A stretch of DNA of 64,000 nt. It comes from Bacteroidales bacterium. GTDB lineage: Bacteria; Bacteroidota; Bacteroidia; Bacteroidales; UBA932. Position numbers and translations under genes: made by a program. Position 1 is the first letter of the stretch, and each line of letters starts with the position of its first letter. The stretch is from positions 1-64,000 of the forward strand of contig JALCMP010000001.1 of the NCBI GenBank assembly GCA_022648545.1, given 5' to 3'. The notes under the pieces were generated by a model. The model saw only the letters and a program-made list of their open reading frames with translations, made no database searches and was not told the DNA's origin. Shown here piece by piece: positions 16,659 through 25,415 of this stretch.

Positions 16659-17968
16659 TCGTTTATTGTTGTTTTATGATCGTAAATAGCTTTAACCAGT
16701 GTTATTTCATGCAGGGATTCGGTAATCCTTGCATCGTTTTCGTCCGTTATGCTCTTCAAAAGATCGTTTACGCTTATCACTCCGTTTTCGAACTTGGATT
16801 CGGAAGCCTTTCTTATTGAAGTACGCAACTTTTCTATGCTTCTGTCGCGTTCCACCATTTTTTTCATTTTATCTATTTCAGCCAGTTCGGCAATTCCCTT
16901 AATACGGCTGTTAAAAAGGAACGTCCTTTTTTCGGCATCGAGGCTGCGGGAATTCAAATCTATCTGCCTTAGTTTGTTCCTTCTTGTATAATACCCTCCC
17001 AGATTCCATTGCAGCCTTATTCCTGTAACATAATTCCAGCTCCAGTGATCATGCATCATGTCTCCGAACATATCCAGCCCGGGATTCCCGTAATATCCCT
17101 GAAAAAATGCACCTAATTTGGGACGCATTGATGCCTTAAGTGCGGCTGTCTGCGAAGAAAGATCTTTCTTCCGGGCATTTATAAGAGCAATCTCGGGCCT
17201 CAGCAAAGCATCGGAAAGCATAAACGCAGAATTAAAAGCGGCGGTATCACATTGCGGCATTACCGGCATTATATCCCCGGCAGCAATTCCAGTGAAAAGA
17301 GAAAGCATTCCAATGTAAGATCCCAGGGAAGCTTCTATTTCAACACGGGAGTTTTTTGCAGCAAGCAGCTCAACTCTCACGGCATCATAGTCTGCAGGCA
17401 TAGCAATTCCGTTCCTTACACAGGAAGCAACCATGTCGCAGTTGCTGTTAAGCAGCTTTTGCAAATTGTCGTTGAATTCGCGTTTCTTCTCAAGAAGCAA
17501 AATCCCAAAATAAAGATTGTCTATCCTGTCGTTCAGGGAGTACAATTCTACTTCAACGCCCATTCTTTTTACTTCGCTTTCGGTTTTCGCACGTTTTTTC
17601 TGGGATGACGATTCTCCTCCGTCCCAGATATTCTGTTCGGCCTGAACGGCCATCTTGTACTGATCCTTGTTAAATCCGTCGATGTGCAGTCCTGTCTGCG
17701 CGTATAGCTGTTCAATTTCTTCCGGAAAACCGCTAACCCGGTTCTGCCAGGAAGCCTGGGAAGAAACCGAAAAACGCGGAAGATAATTACGGCGTGCGTT
17801 GGAAATCGAATATTCGGAACTTTTCCGGATAAGACCCAGTTTTACTATCTGAGGGTAGTTTTTTCTCGCGGCACTGCGGCACGATTCCAGAGTCGTCTGG
17901 GCTCTTACCATTGCAGGAAAAACAATTGCAAATAAAAAAGGCATCAATATTTTTGACATAAGTTTCAT
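16655..17968 (-). CDS. TolC-family outer membrane efflux protein
   Basis: Outer-membrane channel of the tripartite exporter. It has a signal peptide (cleavage after VRAQ), the OEP start pattern (TTLESCRSAARKNYPQI) and two helical repeat units with long amphipathic helices around YFGILLLEKKREFNDNLQKL and the C-terminal region. Length 437 aa is typical. It sits between tetR and hlyD, an addition relative to the E. coli ybhGFSR operon, which relies on a shared TolC. Spacing to tetR is 34 bp and it overlaps hlyD, so the whole set is probably one transcript. Confidence 0.92.
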   Translation of the reverse strand: MKLMSKILMPFLFAIVFPAMVRAQTTLESCRSAARKNYPQIVKLGLIRKSSEYSISNARRNYLPRFSVSSQASWQNRVSGFPEEIEQLYAQTGLHIDGFNKDQYKMAVQAEQNIWDGGESSSQKKRAKTESEVKRMGVEVELYSLNDRIDNLYFGILLLEKKREFNDNLQKLLNSNCDMVASCVRNGIAMPADYDAVRVELLAAKNSRVEIEASLGSYIGMLSLFTGIAAGDIMPVMPQCDTAAFNSAFMLSDALLRPEIALINARKKDLSSQTAALKASMRPKLGAFFQGYYGNPGLDMFGDMMHDHWSWNYVTGIRLQWNLGGYYTRRNKLRQIDLNSRSLDAEKRTFLFNSRIKGIAELAEIDKMKKMVERDRSIEKLRTSIRKASESKFENGVISVNDLLKSITDENDARITESLHEITLVKAIYDHKTTIND

Positions 17969-18002
17969 TGTATTGTTTTTATATATTTTTTACTTTTTAA
18001 TA

Positions 18003-18638
18003 TCACCTGTTGAAAAGACGTCCGGTTATAACCTTAATGCTTTCTTCTCTGCGCATGTCAAGAAAATCCTTTTCATATTCTGCGAACGGTGCTCCTATAT
18101 TTTTAAGAAAAGGAAGCACGAGAAAAGGAAAAATATTTAACGAAACGGCATCCATTATTATATTAATTGCATCTATCCTGTTTGCAACACCCTTGGCCGA
18201 CTCTTCGTCAATAGCTTTCTGCAGTTCTTCTCCTAATTTGGGAATTATCTCCCATATTTTCTTATCCAAAAGAATTCCTCTGCGTGATCCGGAATTGAAT
18301 TCGTTTATTATGAACCGGGGCAGCTCCGGATTTTTCCGGATAAAATCGAAATGTGATTTTACAGCCTCTGTAATTCTCTCCCTGAATGGCAGCCCGCTGC
18401 TTTTGAAAGTTCCGAATATAACCTTGATAAGCATATCAACCTTGGCATTCAGTATCTTTTCAAATAAATTTTTCTTCGTCCTGAAATAATAATGCAGCAT
18501 TGCATGCGTCACTCCTGCATTACGTGCAATAGCTTCCGTTGTGGCTCCGTCGAATCCCTTGTTAAGGAACTCCTCTTCGGCAGCTTTTAATATGCGTTCC
18601 TCCACACTTGCGTTTTCGTTCTTAGTCTTATTAACCAT
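18003..18638 (-). CDS. TetR family transcriptional regulator of the exporter operon
   Basis: Repressor-type regulator. The N-terminal helix-turn-helix is clear (FLNKGFDGATTEAIARNAG, then VTHAMLHYYFRTKKNLFEKI), followed by a helical ligand-binding domain. I chose the start at 18638 (MVNKTKNENAS), 28 codons after the first ATG of the open frame, because the longer form would place the extra codons over the promoter and operator. It is the first gene of the tetR-tolC-hlyD-ABC-ABC-permease-permease series, the same order as E. coli cecR(ybiH)-ybhGFSR, so autoregulation of the exporter operon is likely. The inducer is unknown. Confidence 0.9.
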   Translation of the reverse strand: MVNKTKNENASVEERILKAAEEEFLNKGFDGATTEAIARNAGVTHAMLHYYFRTKKNLFEKILNAKVDMLIKVIFGTFKSSGLPFRERITEAVKSHFDFIRKNPELPRFIINEFNSGSRRGILLDKKIWEIIPKLGEELQKAIDEESAKGVANRIDAINIIMDAVSLNIFPFLVLPFLKNIGAPFAEYEKDFLDMRREESIKVITGRLFNR

Positions 18639-18639
18639 A

Positions 18640-18664
18640 TTGTTTAACCGTATTGTTAATACAA
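18640..18664. promoter_or_regulatory. Candidate TetR operator (inverted repeat)
   Basis: TTGTTTAAC (18640-18648) and GTTAATACAA (18655-18664) form an imperfect inverted repeat immediately before the tetR start codon. A nested perfect dyad, GTATT-GTT-AATAC, occupies 18650-18662. The site covers the region between the -7 box and the start codon, where a TetR repressor would block transcription. Function is inferred from symmetry and position. Confidence 0.5.
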
Positions 18665-18693
18665 ACATAAAAGAAAAATCCGGGATCTCCAAA
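18662..18693 (-). promoter_or_regulatory. Promoter of the tetR-exporter operon
   Basis: On the minus strand TTTG (18693-18690) is followed after exactly 20 bp by TATGTTTG (18669-18662), matching the Bacteroides consensus TTTG-N19-21-TAnnTTTG. It lies about 25 bp before the tetR start. The -33 box falls in the loop of the upstream operon's terminator and the -7 box touches the candidate TetR operator. Confidence 0.7.
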
Positions 18694-18707
18694 CTGAGAT
18701 TCCGGAT
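18668..18707 (-). terminator. Intrinsic terminator of the TonB-DUF4876-DUF6850 operon
   Basis: On the minus strand a 12-bp stem with one A/C mismatch (arms ATCCGGAATCTC and GAGATCCCGGAT) encloses the loop AGTTTG and is followed by TTTTTCTTTT. This is a strong Rho-independent terminator 51 bp after the DUF6850 stop codon. It overlaps the tetR promoter. Confidence 0.8.
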
Positions 18708-18757
18708 CAATCGGTAAAACAAACTAAACTATCACTTAAAACATTAAAAATGTTTTT

Positions 18758-20383
18758 TTAAAATGCGCAGCCTACCTTTATGGAAACTACGCTATGGGTT
18801 CCCGAGAGATACGTGCAGTCGAACGGATTGGTAAAATCATAATCGGCCGAAACATATCCCAGCATTTTACTGAAATTATGCGAATATTTGAAACCGGCAC
18901 GGGCCCTTATCCTTCCTTTTGTAAAATACTCGTACTCCCTGTTAAGGTATGCATTCATAGTTACCGGCTGTGATGTGGAAGAAGAGCCTTTGTATTCTTC
19001 GTCCCTGGCCATATAGCCGCCGCCCTTTTGATAACCGGCGCCTAGCGAGATCGTAAAATATCCGCGCCTGCTCATCAGATTCCTTTCCGCAAAAGCATCG
19101 GCCACGGCATAACGTATGCGCTGCTTTCTATAGAAAGGATACGACGAGCTCCGGCTGTCCCTCCTGTTATGCGAAGCCGACAGGCGCAAATGCCAGGCCG
19201 GGACATCGCCGCTGAATTTCCAGTAGGCATCGAATTCCCCTTTAACATCATATACCTGCCTGCTGAGCGCTTCGTTTCTCCCATAATATACTATTATGGT
19301 AGTACTACTGGAAAGAGTATTCCGGTCCCACATATTTACATAATTCGTCAGATCGGTATACCGGCCGCTTACGCTGAACAAATATCTGGCATCCTTCCCC
19401 TGTTTGAACAAACTGCCGTCGAATGCAAGGCCGGAACCGCTATGCTCCATATATCTTATGGCAGTAGTACCGTTTTTCCCATAATATCCGTTGTTATCGA
19501 ACATATAGGCGAAACTTCCGTATAATTTTACGGAACGGCCCGTATTCCACATCATTTGAAGGGATGCCGTATGGGACTGGTCGAACAACGGATGGTTTTC
19601 ATAAGTATACCCTGACGATCCTCCGAAGACTTCGGTCGTTCCGTAAAACGCGCCGTAATCTATAATGGTATAATAAGTCTTGTCGGTCTGTCCGTTCATA
19701 TCAAAATTAACCCCCTCGACCCTCTTCTTGTAAGTATAATCCAGACCTGCAGAAAAAGCATCCGAAAATCTGTACACGGAACCGATATTAATATCCATAT
19801 CCATAATACGGTTATCATGCCTCAGGTCTTTCGTCTTGGAATAATTAATTGAAGTATAATCAACTCTTGCACCTATCGAAAAACGGTTGGATATCTTTGC
19901 ACCTATTCCGCACATTACCTTATAGGTTTCCGCCAACTTGGTCCCTGCATTCGTATCCAATTGTTCTACCATATTAAAAGAGGCTGCATATGGATCATAA
20001 AAGACAGATCCGGTCATACCGTGTCCTCGGAAATTCGAATAGAGGATTTTACCGTAAACACCAATCTTTTTATTTAGTTTTACGTAGGATTCGGTTTCCA
20101 GTCCGTATTTAACACTATTGTCTGATTGATAATAATTTACAAATTTCCCTTGTTGGGTTTCAAACAAGGCACTGGCAACCGACAGCGAAGAGGAATCCAT
20201 AGTATAAAGCATGGCGGCATTAGGGCTCGTCAGCCAGGCATTCCCCGTCTTCTGCATTTTAAAGGAGTAATCCTTGCTGTTTTGCGCAAAGACGTCGGCG
20301 GATCCTATAATAAGAATCCCGCAGACTCCGTATTTCAGTATTGATTTATATATAGCTTTCAAATCTGATAAAATTTTATGCAT
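18758..20383 (-). CDS. DUF6850-type outer membrane beta-barrel protein
   Basis: A 541-aa exported protein. The N-terminus is a signal peptide ending near SADVFAQ; the rest is repeated amphipathic strands with alternating aromatic residues (KIGVYGKILYSNFRGHGMTG, FSIGARVDYTSINYS, RIRARAGFKYSHNFSKMLGY) and a C-terminal Phe (VSIKVGCAF), all typical of an outer-membrane barrel. I recognise it as the DUF6850 family found with DUF4876 lipoproteins in Bacteroidota. Its ATG overlaps the stop of the DUF4876 gene by 1 nt (TAATG), implying coupled translation and perhaps a complex. No enzymatic motif was seen and its function is unknown. Confidence 0.8.
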   Translation of the reverse strand: MHKILSDLKAIYKSILKYGVCGILIIGSADVFAQNSKDYSFKMQKTGNAWLTSPNAAMLYTMDSSSLSVASALFETQQGKFVNYYQSDNSVKYGLETESYVKLNKKIGVYGKILYSNFRGHGMTGSVFYDPYAASFNMVEQLDTNAGTKLAETYKVMCGIGAKISNRFSIGARVDYTSINYSKTKDLRHDNRIMDMDINIGSVYRFSDAFSAGLDYTYKKRVEGVNFDMNGQTDKTYYTIIDYGAFYGTTEVFGGSSGYTYENHPLFDQSHTASLQMMWNTGRSVKLYGSFAYMFDNNGYYGKNGTTAIRYMEHSGSGLAFDGSLFKQGKDARYLFSVSGRYTDLTNYVNMWDRNTLSSSTTIIVYYGRNEALSRQVYDVKGEFDAYWKFSGDVPAWHLRLSASHNRRDSRSSSYPFYRKQRIRYAVADAFAERNLMSRRGYFTISLGAGYQKGGGYMARDEEYKGSSSTSQPVTMNAYLNREYEYFTKGRIRARAGFKYSHNFSKMLGYVSADYDFTNPFDCTYLSGTHSVVSIKVGCAF

Positions 20384-21714
20384 TATTTACCATCTCTTAA
20401 CGAAGCCTGCAAACGTTGATGAAAATCACTGGACGAATTATTCGTATCCATATAAACGATCTTCGCTCCGTTTGCAATTGAAGCTTCAGCATCTATTCCG
20501 CTCGGATCGGTACTCCCGTCGGTTATATCACCTGTTCCGTAAGCATAGCTGTATACAAGCTTACCTTTATTGGAGACTATAGCCTCGGTAGCATCCTTGT
20601 CTACATTCCTGTAAACCGAATATCCAAGCTTGGCCTTGAAAAGAATATCCCCTGCATCAACCGCTGATGTAAGGCGGTTCTTATTTGTAGAATATCCCTG
20701 CCTGAATATTTCCACTCCGTCATAAACCCAGTCCACCGGGACCTTTTTGCATACCTGCGTAGTTGATCCTCCATAATAAGATAAATTATTCGGATCAGCT
20801 GCAAATGCCGCAGGCGTGGAATTTTTGGTTGAAAACACGAATAATGCAGGAGACGTAAAACTTAGGGGCCATGCATTTCCCGCACCATAAGCATACGCAC
20901 TGAAATAATGCGAAACAGGAATATTCGCCGACGGCGCCGGATGTAACACCGTATTGGTATAAACAGATGGGTCATAAGTAACGTAATAGGATGCATCGCT
21001 CAGATCTACCGATTTAGAATAAGTTATTGTGTTGTCGTTTGCATTGTTGAATGCTATTACCACAGACTTCCACGGCTCTATGGTAAGCGACGGAATGTAG
21101 AAGAAACCCTGCCCTGCAGGAATCCATCCTTCGCTTTCATAAGAAAGTTTTCCATCAATAATATATTTATTGGTAGAGTTTGCATTATACGGCATAGCCA
21201 TTCCTATGCATAAATTCGTAAGATTTGCAACATCATCCGAATTATTATACAATTTCATATACTTGTCATAATAATAGGAACCGGAAGCATTATCCTTAGG
21301 ACATCCACCTATATACAATTCGGATATAACTATCTGGGATACCTGCGATTCCGTAAAATCTATAGAATAATCGGACGTCTCCTGCTCCTTGCTGCTCACT
21401 ATTATATTGGATACGTTTCCGTTATAGAGTTTCTTTATTCCGTTATCAAGGTTGCTCGTAGAAGCGGAAGCTCTGAATACGCCTACCGGAACTTCAAATT
21501 TTGCGGCACCTCCGGCGTCCGTCTCAGCCGTATATTCCGTACCGCTTGAAACCGACGTAAGATTCACCGTTATCCCTTCGCTCGGAGCGGAAGCTCCTGA
21601 TTCCGGGAATACTACCTTCACGGTCACCTCGTATGTCTTATAATCATTAAGTTTCTTGCATGAGACGGACATCAGGGCGACGAAAAGCAAAATAAGTGAA
21701 ATTTTCTTCATCAT
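20383..21714 (-). CDS. DUF4876 family lipoprotein
   Basis: Predicted surface or periplasmic lipoprotein, 443 aa from the chosen start. The signal peptide MMKKISLILLFVALMSVSCKK argues for this start; an upstream ATG at 21738 that overlaps the receptor stop (ATGA) is also possible, whereas the ATG at 21819 is too far inside the receptor gene. An N-terminal carboxypeptidase-regulatory-like sandwich (YEVTVKVVFPES, GITVNLTSV) is followed by the DUF4876 region (ISELYIGGCPKDNASGSYY, YMKLYNNSDDVANLTNLCIG), which resembles lamin-tail-like domains. It lies between a TonB receptor and a second barrel. The ligand is unknown. Confidence 0.82.
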   Translation of the reverse strand: MMKKISLILLFVALMSVSCKKLNDYKTYEVTVKVVFPESGASAPSEGITVNLTSVSSGTEYTAETDAGGAAKFEVPVGVFRASASTSNLDNGIKKLYNGNVSNIIVSSKEQETSDYSIDFTESQVSQIVISELYIGGCPKDNASGSYYYDKYMKLYNNSDDVANLTNLCIGMAMPYNANSTNKYIIDGKLSYESEGWIPAGQGFFYIPSLTIEPWKSVVIAFNNANDNTITYSKSVDLSDASYYVTYDPSVYTNTVLHPAPSANIPVSHYFSAYAYGAGNAWPLSFTSPALFVFSTKNSTPAAFAADPNNLSYYGGSTTQVCKKVPVDWVYDGVEIFRQGYSTNKNRLTSAVDAGDILFKAKLGYSVYRNVDKDATEAIVSNKGKLVYSYAYGTGDITDGSTDPSGIDAEASIANGAKIVYMDTNNSSSDFHQRLQASLRDGK

Positions 21715-21734
21715 GATATTTTGTACTCTTTTAA

Positions 21735-24700
21735 TCATATTTTTATCCTTAGAGTAAGTCCGTAGTAATATAACGGAATCTGAGAACTTTGATAAAGCGT
21801 ATACTTTGTATGGTTCCATGTCTGCTTTACCTTATTCATATTATTCAGAAAATTGTTGGCATAAAACGATATGGAAAAATGCCGTCCTATTTCTTTTGTT
21901 ATATCTATATTCGCAGAGAAATACGGAGAAATTCTGTTGGTATTTAAATAATACGAAGTATTCGATTTGACAACGAGCTTGCAAAGTTCGGCATATAACG
22001 CCGGATCGTTATTCTTAGCCCATTTTAACTTCGGAAGGAAAGGGATTTTCGTAGTCAAGTCATCATAACTTACATAATAATCAGGGTACACGGCCGCATA
22101 ATGATCCTTCAGATCAGAAATGGTCGTGGAAGGAAGATAATCTTCCCTGCTGTCGAGAACATATGCTCTGGTTCCGGAACCGATGGTCGACAGATTTCTG
22201 GTAGCGGAATACAAGGAACTCTCCACTCTCAGAGATACTATAAGACGCAATTGAGGGATATGTGTAATTATAGTTGCATTCGCATTAAACTGCTTTTTCA
22301 ACTGTCCGTTACTTACGTCCCTATCGCCCGAATAAAAACCCACATATCTATAAGGAGAACCGTCAGCCATATAAAGTGCGTTACCTGGCATACCGGCACT
22401 CATTTTCTTATCCATATATTTATATCTGTAATATATTCCGTCGAGCCTGAAGGAAGTTTGCAGCGATTTTATCTTTCCGAAATCTACGACCCATTCGAGC
22501 CCCTTTCGCGTAGAAGGTGCTTCATTTATACAATAGCTATTCTTTTTAAAAGTCTCCCGTGTGGTATAAGAAAGAATTTCCGATTGCTGGACACCAGTCT
22601 TATCTATTACCGTAACTATTCCCGTATTCCGGTCTACGTTGTATTTCCTGTTTTCCAAAGGTATGGTGCAACTCTCGAGATTCGACTGATCGGTAAAATT
22701 ATAGGCGAACGGATCATATCCGGTAGTCGTGGAATACCTGTTGAAAGTTTTATTATCGAAATAAACGAGAGAGATCTTGACATTTTTTATTTTCATATCT
22801 ATCCCTATTTCCTTCTTTAAAGTATACTGCCACTTTAGATCGGGATTATACAGCATGGTCGCCGGTCTGATATAATAGGCATAGTAAGAGGTACCATCGG
22901 CAAGCGCACCGGGGGCGAATGTAAGTTCGTCAGTATAATAAGGTCTTGGATAAAGGACGCCGGAAGAAGGCAGTTTAACAGACTTGCCTATACCTCCCTT
23001 TATGTTCAGATATTTCAGGAAAGAATTATTATTATCATTTACAATACGGTATGTAAGATTGAACCTCGGTGAATATGCCGATATATTTCCGTATTCCGAT
23101 CCGTTCATATGCGTATAGGAACCTCTTATACCAGCGGTAAGACCCAGTACGGTGCTCCCCAGCGGCAGGGAAACGGATTCTTCAGCATAAGGAGCAAGAG
23201 TATGATAGAAAGGCACATCCTTATAACGGTATTCTCTCCACCCGTCGGGAATAGTTTGGGGGTCCTTATAATATATTCCCTTTCCGTAATTTCCGCTGAA
23301 GCTGTACTCCACGCCTAATTTGAAATGGTTCCTTATTTTATTGGAAAATTCCTTTACGGAATTTATTTTAAGGCTTGCGGACCCATTCATCGGCTTGTCA
23401 TCGTTATAACACGTTTGATACCAATACCCGGGAGGGATGAGTGATACGGCGGCATTAGGATCCGTATCATAGTCGGTTGCAACAAAATAGCCTTCTTCGG
23501 TTCCGTGGACCGCGGCAAGCGCGGTTGCGGAAGACTTATAGCTCTTGTCGGTCGTCCTCTTATAGGAATAATTTACCGACCCTTTTAATTCTGCATTGGT
23601 TATGAATTTTCCGTTTACAAGCCAGTTGAATTTAAAATGCCCCCTTATGTTATTATTCTTCGCTTTCGAATAGGTATCGGAATATGCATCGGGATCGGAT
23701 TTTTGGTTCCGACCTCCGATATTCCCGCCTATACCGGCCTCGAATCTCAGAGGAGAGCTGCTCTTCCTTGCAAAGGTATTGCTGTAGGTCAAAGTAAGGG
23801 CATTCCTCGTATATTTGGTATAAGGAGACATAAGCGAAGCTACGGAACGGGCCCTGTCGTAATTGAAGTTGAGCACTCCCCCTTTTCCTACGCGGACACC
23901 TTTTGACAAGGAAACCTGTTTGGTATTAGGGTTATATGTAAAATCCACCTTCAGCGGAGACGCTCCCTTCTGGGTATTTATTACAACTATTCCACTGCTC
24001 AGGTCGCCGTATTCCACGGACGCTACACCCGAAATAACATTTACGGATTCCACGTTAGACGTTCCTATATTTCTCGTATCGGCCCCGGTCTGGCCTTCGG
24101 TGTAATCGGAATTAGTGGAAAGTCTAACGCCGTCAACTTCTACGGCCGTTCCAAAACTGGACGCTGCTCTTATCTGGAATTTTCCAATATTCTTGTCGGT
24201 CTTTGTCAATTTAGGATCATGTATCGACTGTCCCCCGGGCAAAAGAGTAAGAACATCACTTATGTTGGTAAGCTGAGATTGTTCGATCGCCGCTTTGTCG
24301 ATCGTATACTGAGTAGTATTACTGGCCTTGTTTTTTTCGGCGGTTACCGTCACTTCCTTAAGCGACAGGTCGGCAACATCCATGTAAACGGCATAATTTG
24401 TAATGTCCTTATCGACATTCAATTTAACGGTAACTGTTGCGTAACCCAGACTCGAGATGGTAAATTCCCTAACGCCGGCGGGAACTTTTGCAAAAGAGAA
24501 CTTTCCGTTCTCATCTGCGGTAGCCCATAGTTCGAAATTGTTACATTTTATTACCGCCATAGGAACAGGCTCTTTATTGCCTTTCCTATAGACAACGCCG
24601 CTAACTTTAAACGACTTTAAACCAGTTAGTTCCCCTCTACCGTAACTAAAAGACGGTAGCAAAACACATAAAATGAAAAGAGGCATAATCAGCCTCGTGA

Positions 24701-24737
24701 TCAAAAAATTTTTACTTGTTTTCAAAATAGGTTTCAT
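21735..24737 (-). CDS. TonB-dependent receptor of the DUF4876/DUF6850 cluster
   Basis: Outer-membrane active transporter, 1000 aa. I chose the start at 24737 (MKPILKTSKNF), which gives a signal peptide ending near SFSYG; the ATG at 24770 lies over the promoter. An N-terminal carboxypeptidase-like domain (FKVSGVVYRKGNKEPVPMAV) leads to a plug with GGQSIHDPKL, FQIRAASSFGTAVEVDGVRL and VESVNVISGVASVEYGDLSSG, then the barrel ending YGLTLRIKI. It lacks the SusC extension pattern and has no SusD partner, so it is not a typical glycan porin. The Bacteroides-type promoter upstream is close to ideal. The substrate is unknown; metal complexes or peptides are possibilities. Confidence 0.88.
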   Translation of the reverse strand: MKPILKTSKNFLITRLIMPLFILCVLLPSFSYGRGELTGLKSFKVSGVVYRKGNKEPVPMAVIKCNNFELWATADENGKFSFAKVPAGVREFTISSLGYATVTVKLNVDKDITNYAVYMDVADLSLKEVTVTAEKNKASNTTQYTIDKAAIEQSQLTNISDVLTLLPGGQSIHDPKLTKTDKNIGKFQIRAASSFGTAVEVDGVRLSTNSDYTEGQTGADTRNIGTSNVESVNVISGVASVEYGDLSSGIVVINTQKGASPLKVDFTYNPNTKQVSLSKGVRVGKGGVLNFNYDRARSVASLMSPYTKYTRNALTLTYSNTFARKSSSPLRFEAGIGGNIGGRNQKSDPDAYSDTYSKAKNNNIRGHFKFNWLVNGKFITNAELKGSVNYSYKRTTDKSYKSSATALAAVHGTEEGYFVATDYDTDPNAAVSLIPPGYWYQTCYNDDKPMNGSASLKINSVKEFSNKIRNHFKLGVEYSFSGNYGKGIYYKDPQTIPDGWREYRYKDVPFYHTLAPYAEESVSLPLGSTVLGLTAGIRGSYTHMNGSEYGNISAYSPRFNLTYRIVNDNNNSFLKYLNIKGGIGKSVKLPSSGVLYPRPYYTDELTFAPGALADGTSYYAYYIRPATMLYNPDLKWQYTLKKEIGIDMKIKNVKISLVYFDNKTFNRYSTTTGYDPFAYNFTDQSNLESCTIPLENRKYNVDRNTGIVTVIDKTGVQQSEILSYTTRETFKKNSYCINEAPSTRKGLEWVVDFGKIKSLQTSFRLDGIYYRYKYMDKKMSAGMPGNALYMADGSPYRYVGFYSGDRDVSNGQLKKQFNANATIITHIPQLRLIVSLRVESSLYSATRNLSTIGSGTRAYVLDSREDYLPSTTISDLKDHYAAVYPDYYVSYDDLTTKIPFLPKLKWAKNNDPALYAELCKLVVKSNTSYYLNTNRISPYFSANIDITKEIGRHFSISFYANNFLNNMNKVKQTWNHTKYTLYQSSQIPLYYYGLTLRIKI

Positions 24738-24747
24738 TTTGTAAGCG

Positions 24748-24778
24748 CAAAAGTAATTAGAAAAATCCAAAAAACAAA
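24748..24778 (-). promoter_or_regulatory. Promoter of the TonB-DUF4876-DUF6850 operon
   Basis: On the minus strand TTTG (24778-24775) and TACTTTTG (24755-24748) are separated by 19 bp, an exact fit to the Bacteroides TTTG-N19-21-TAnnTTTG promoter. It lies 11 bp before the receptor start codon, between the LuxR gene and the receptor, so this operon can be transcribed independently of the LuxR gene. Confidence 0.75.
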
Positions 24779-24803
24779 AGGATACCCCTTAAAATAAGGG
24801 AAG

Positions 24804-25415
24804 TTAAGGTATTCCCGGATAATCGTCTACGGTTATGATTTTATTTGAAATCGCATAAACCGCAAGACCTGCCTGGCTTTTTATTCCGGTTTTTCTGGTT
24901 ATATTTTTTCTATGACTTACAACCGTATGAAAGCTTATATTCAAATCATCTGCGATTTCCTTATTCGACAGACCAAGCGCGACATGTTTCAGGACATCCA
25001 GTTCCCGGGACGACAATTGTTCGGACATCTGCCCGCATATTTTATGGGCACGGCGGGAAAATGATTTTTCTATTATATGCTCTATGGTTTTACGCGAATC
25101 ATTAACCTGTATGAACGAATCAAAAAGATTTACTATTCCCCGCTCGAAAAATGAATACAGAAGGCCTATCCAGTAAACGGAATGGAATGAAGTTTTTTTA
25201 AGGATGAATCCTTCTGGATCGGAAATCACGAATGACGGATTTATTATCAATATATCTATATCGTATTCCGCAACGGATTCCCAGACCTCCTCCAGTGTTT
25301 CGAACCGGTACAATCTATATCTGCCGTCGAGTTGTAGCAATATATTAGAAAGGCCTTCGCATATTATTGCAGAAGGTTCCAGTATCCCTATGTTACTTTT
25401 TCTGGCAGTCATCAT
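24804..25415 (-). CDS. LuxR-type regulator with a receiver-like domain lacking the phosphoacceptor Asp
   Basis: A 203-aa DNA-binding protein. The C-terminal LuxR/FixJ helix-turn-helix is clear (LSSRELDVLKHVALGLSNKE, then IADDLNISFHTVVSHRKNI, residues 134-171). The N-terminal 120 residues look like a receiver fold, but the phosphoacceptor strand reads DILIINPSF, with Asn59 where Asp is expected, and the early acidic pair is missing (GILEPSAI). Control by phosphorylation is therefore unlikely. Its start overlaps the stop of the hemerythrin gene by 4 nt (ATGA), suggesting a partner relationship in which the diiron protein or its state influences DNA binding. The downstream TonB operon is the obvious candidate target. 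Confidence 0.85.
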   Translation of the reverse strand: MMTARKSNIGILEPSAIICEGLSNILLQLDGRYRLYRFETLEEVWESVAEYDIDILIINPSFVISDPEGFILKKTSFHSVYWIGLLYSFFERGIVNLFDSFIQVNDSRKTIEHIIEKSFSRRAHKICGQMSEQLSSRELDVLKHVALGLSNKEIADDLNISFHTVVSHRKNITRKTGIKSQAGLAVYAISNKIITVDDYPGIP

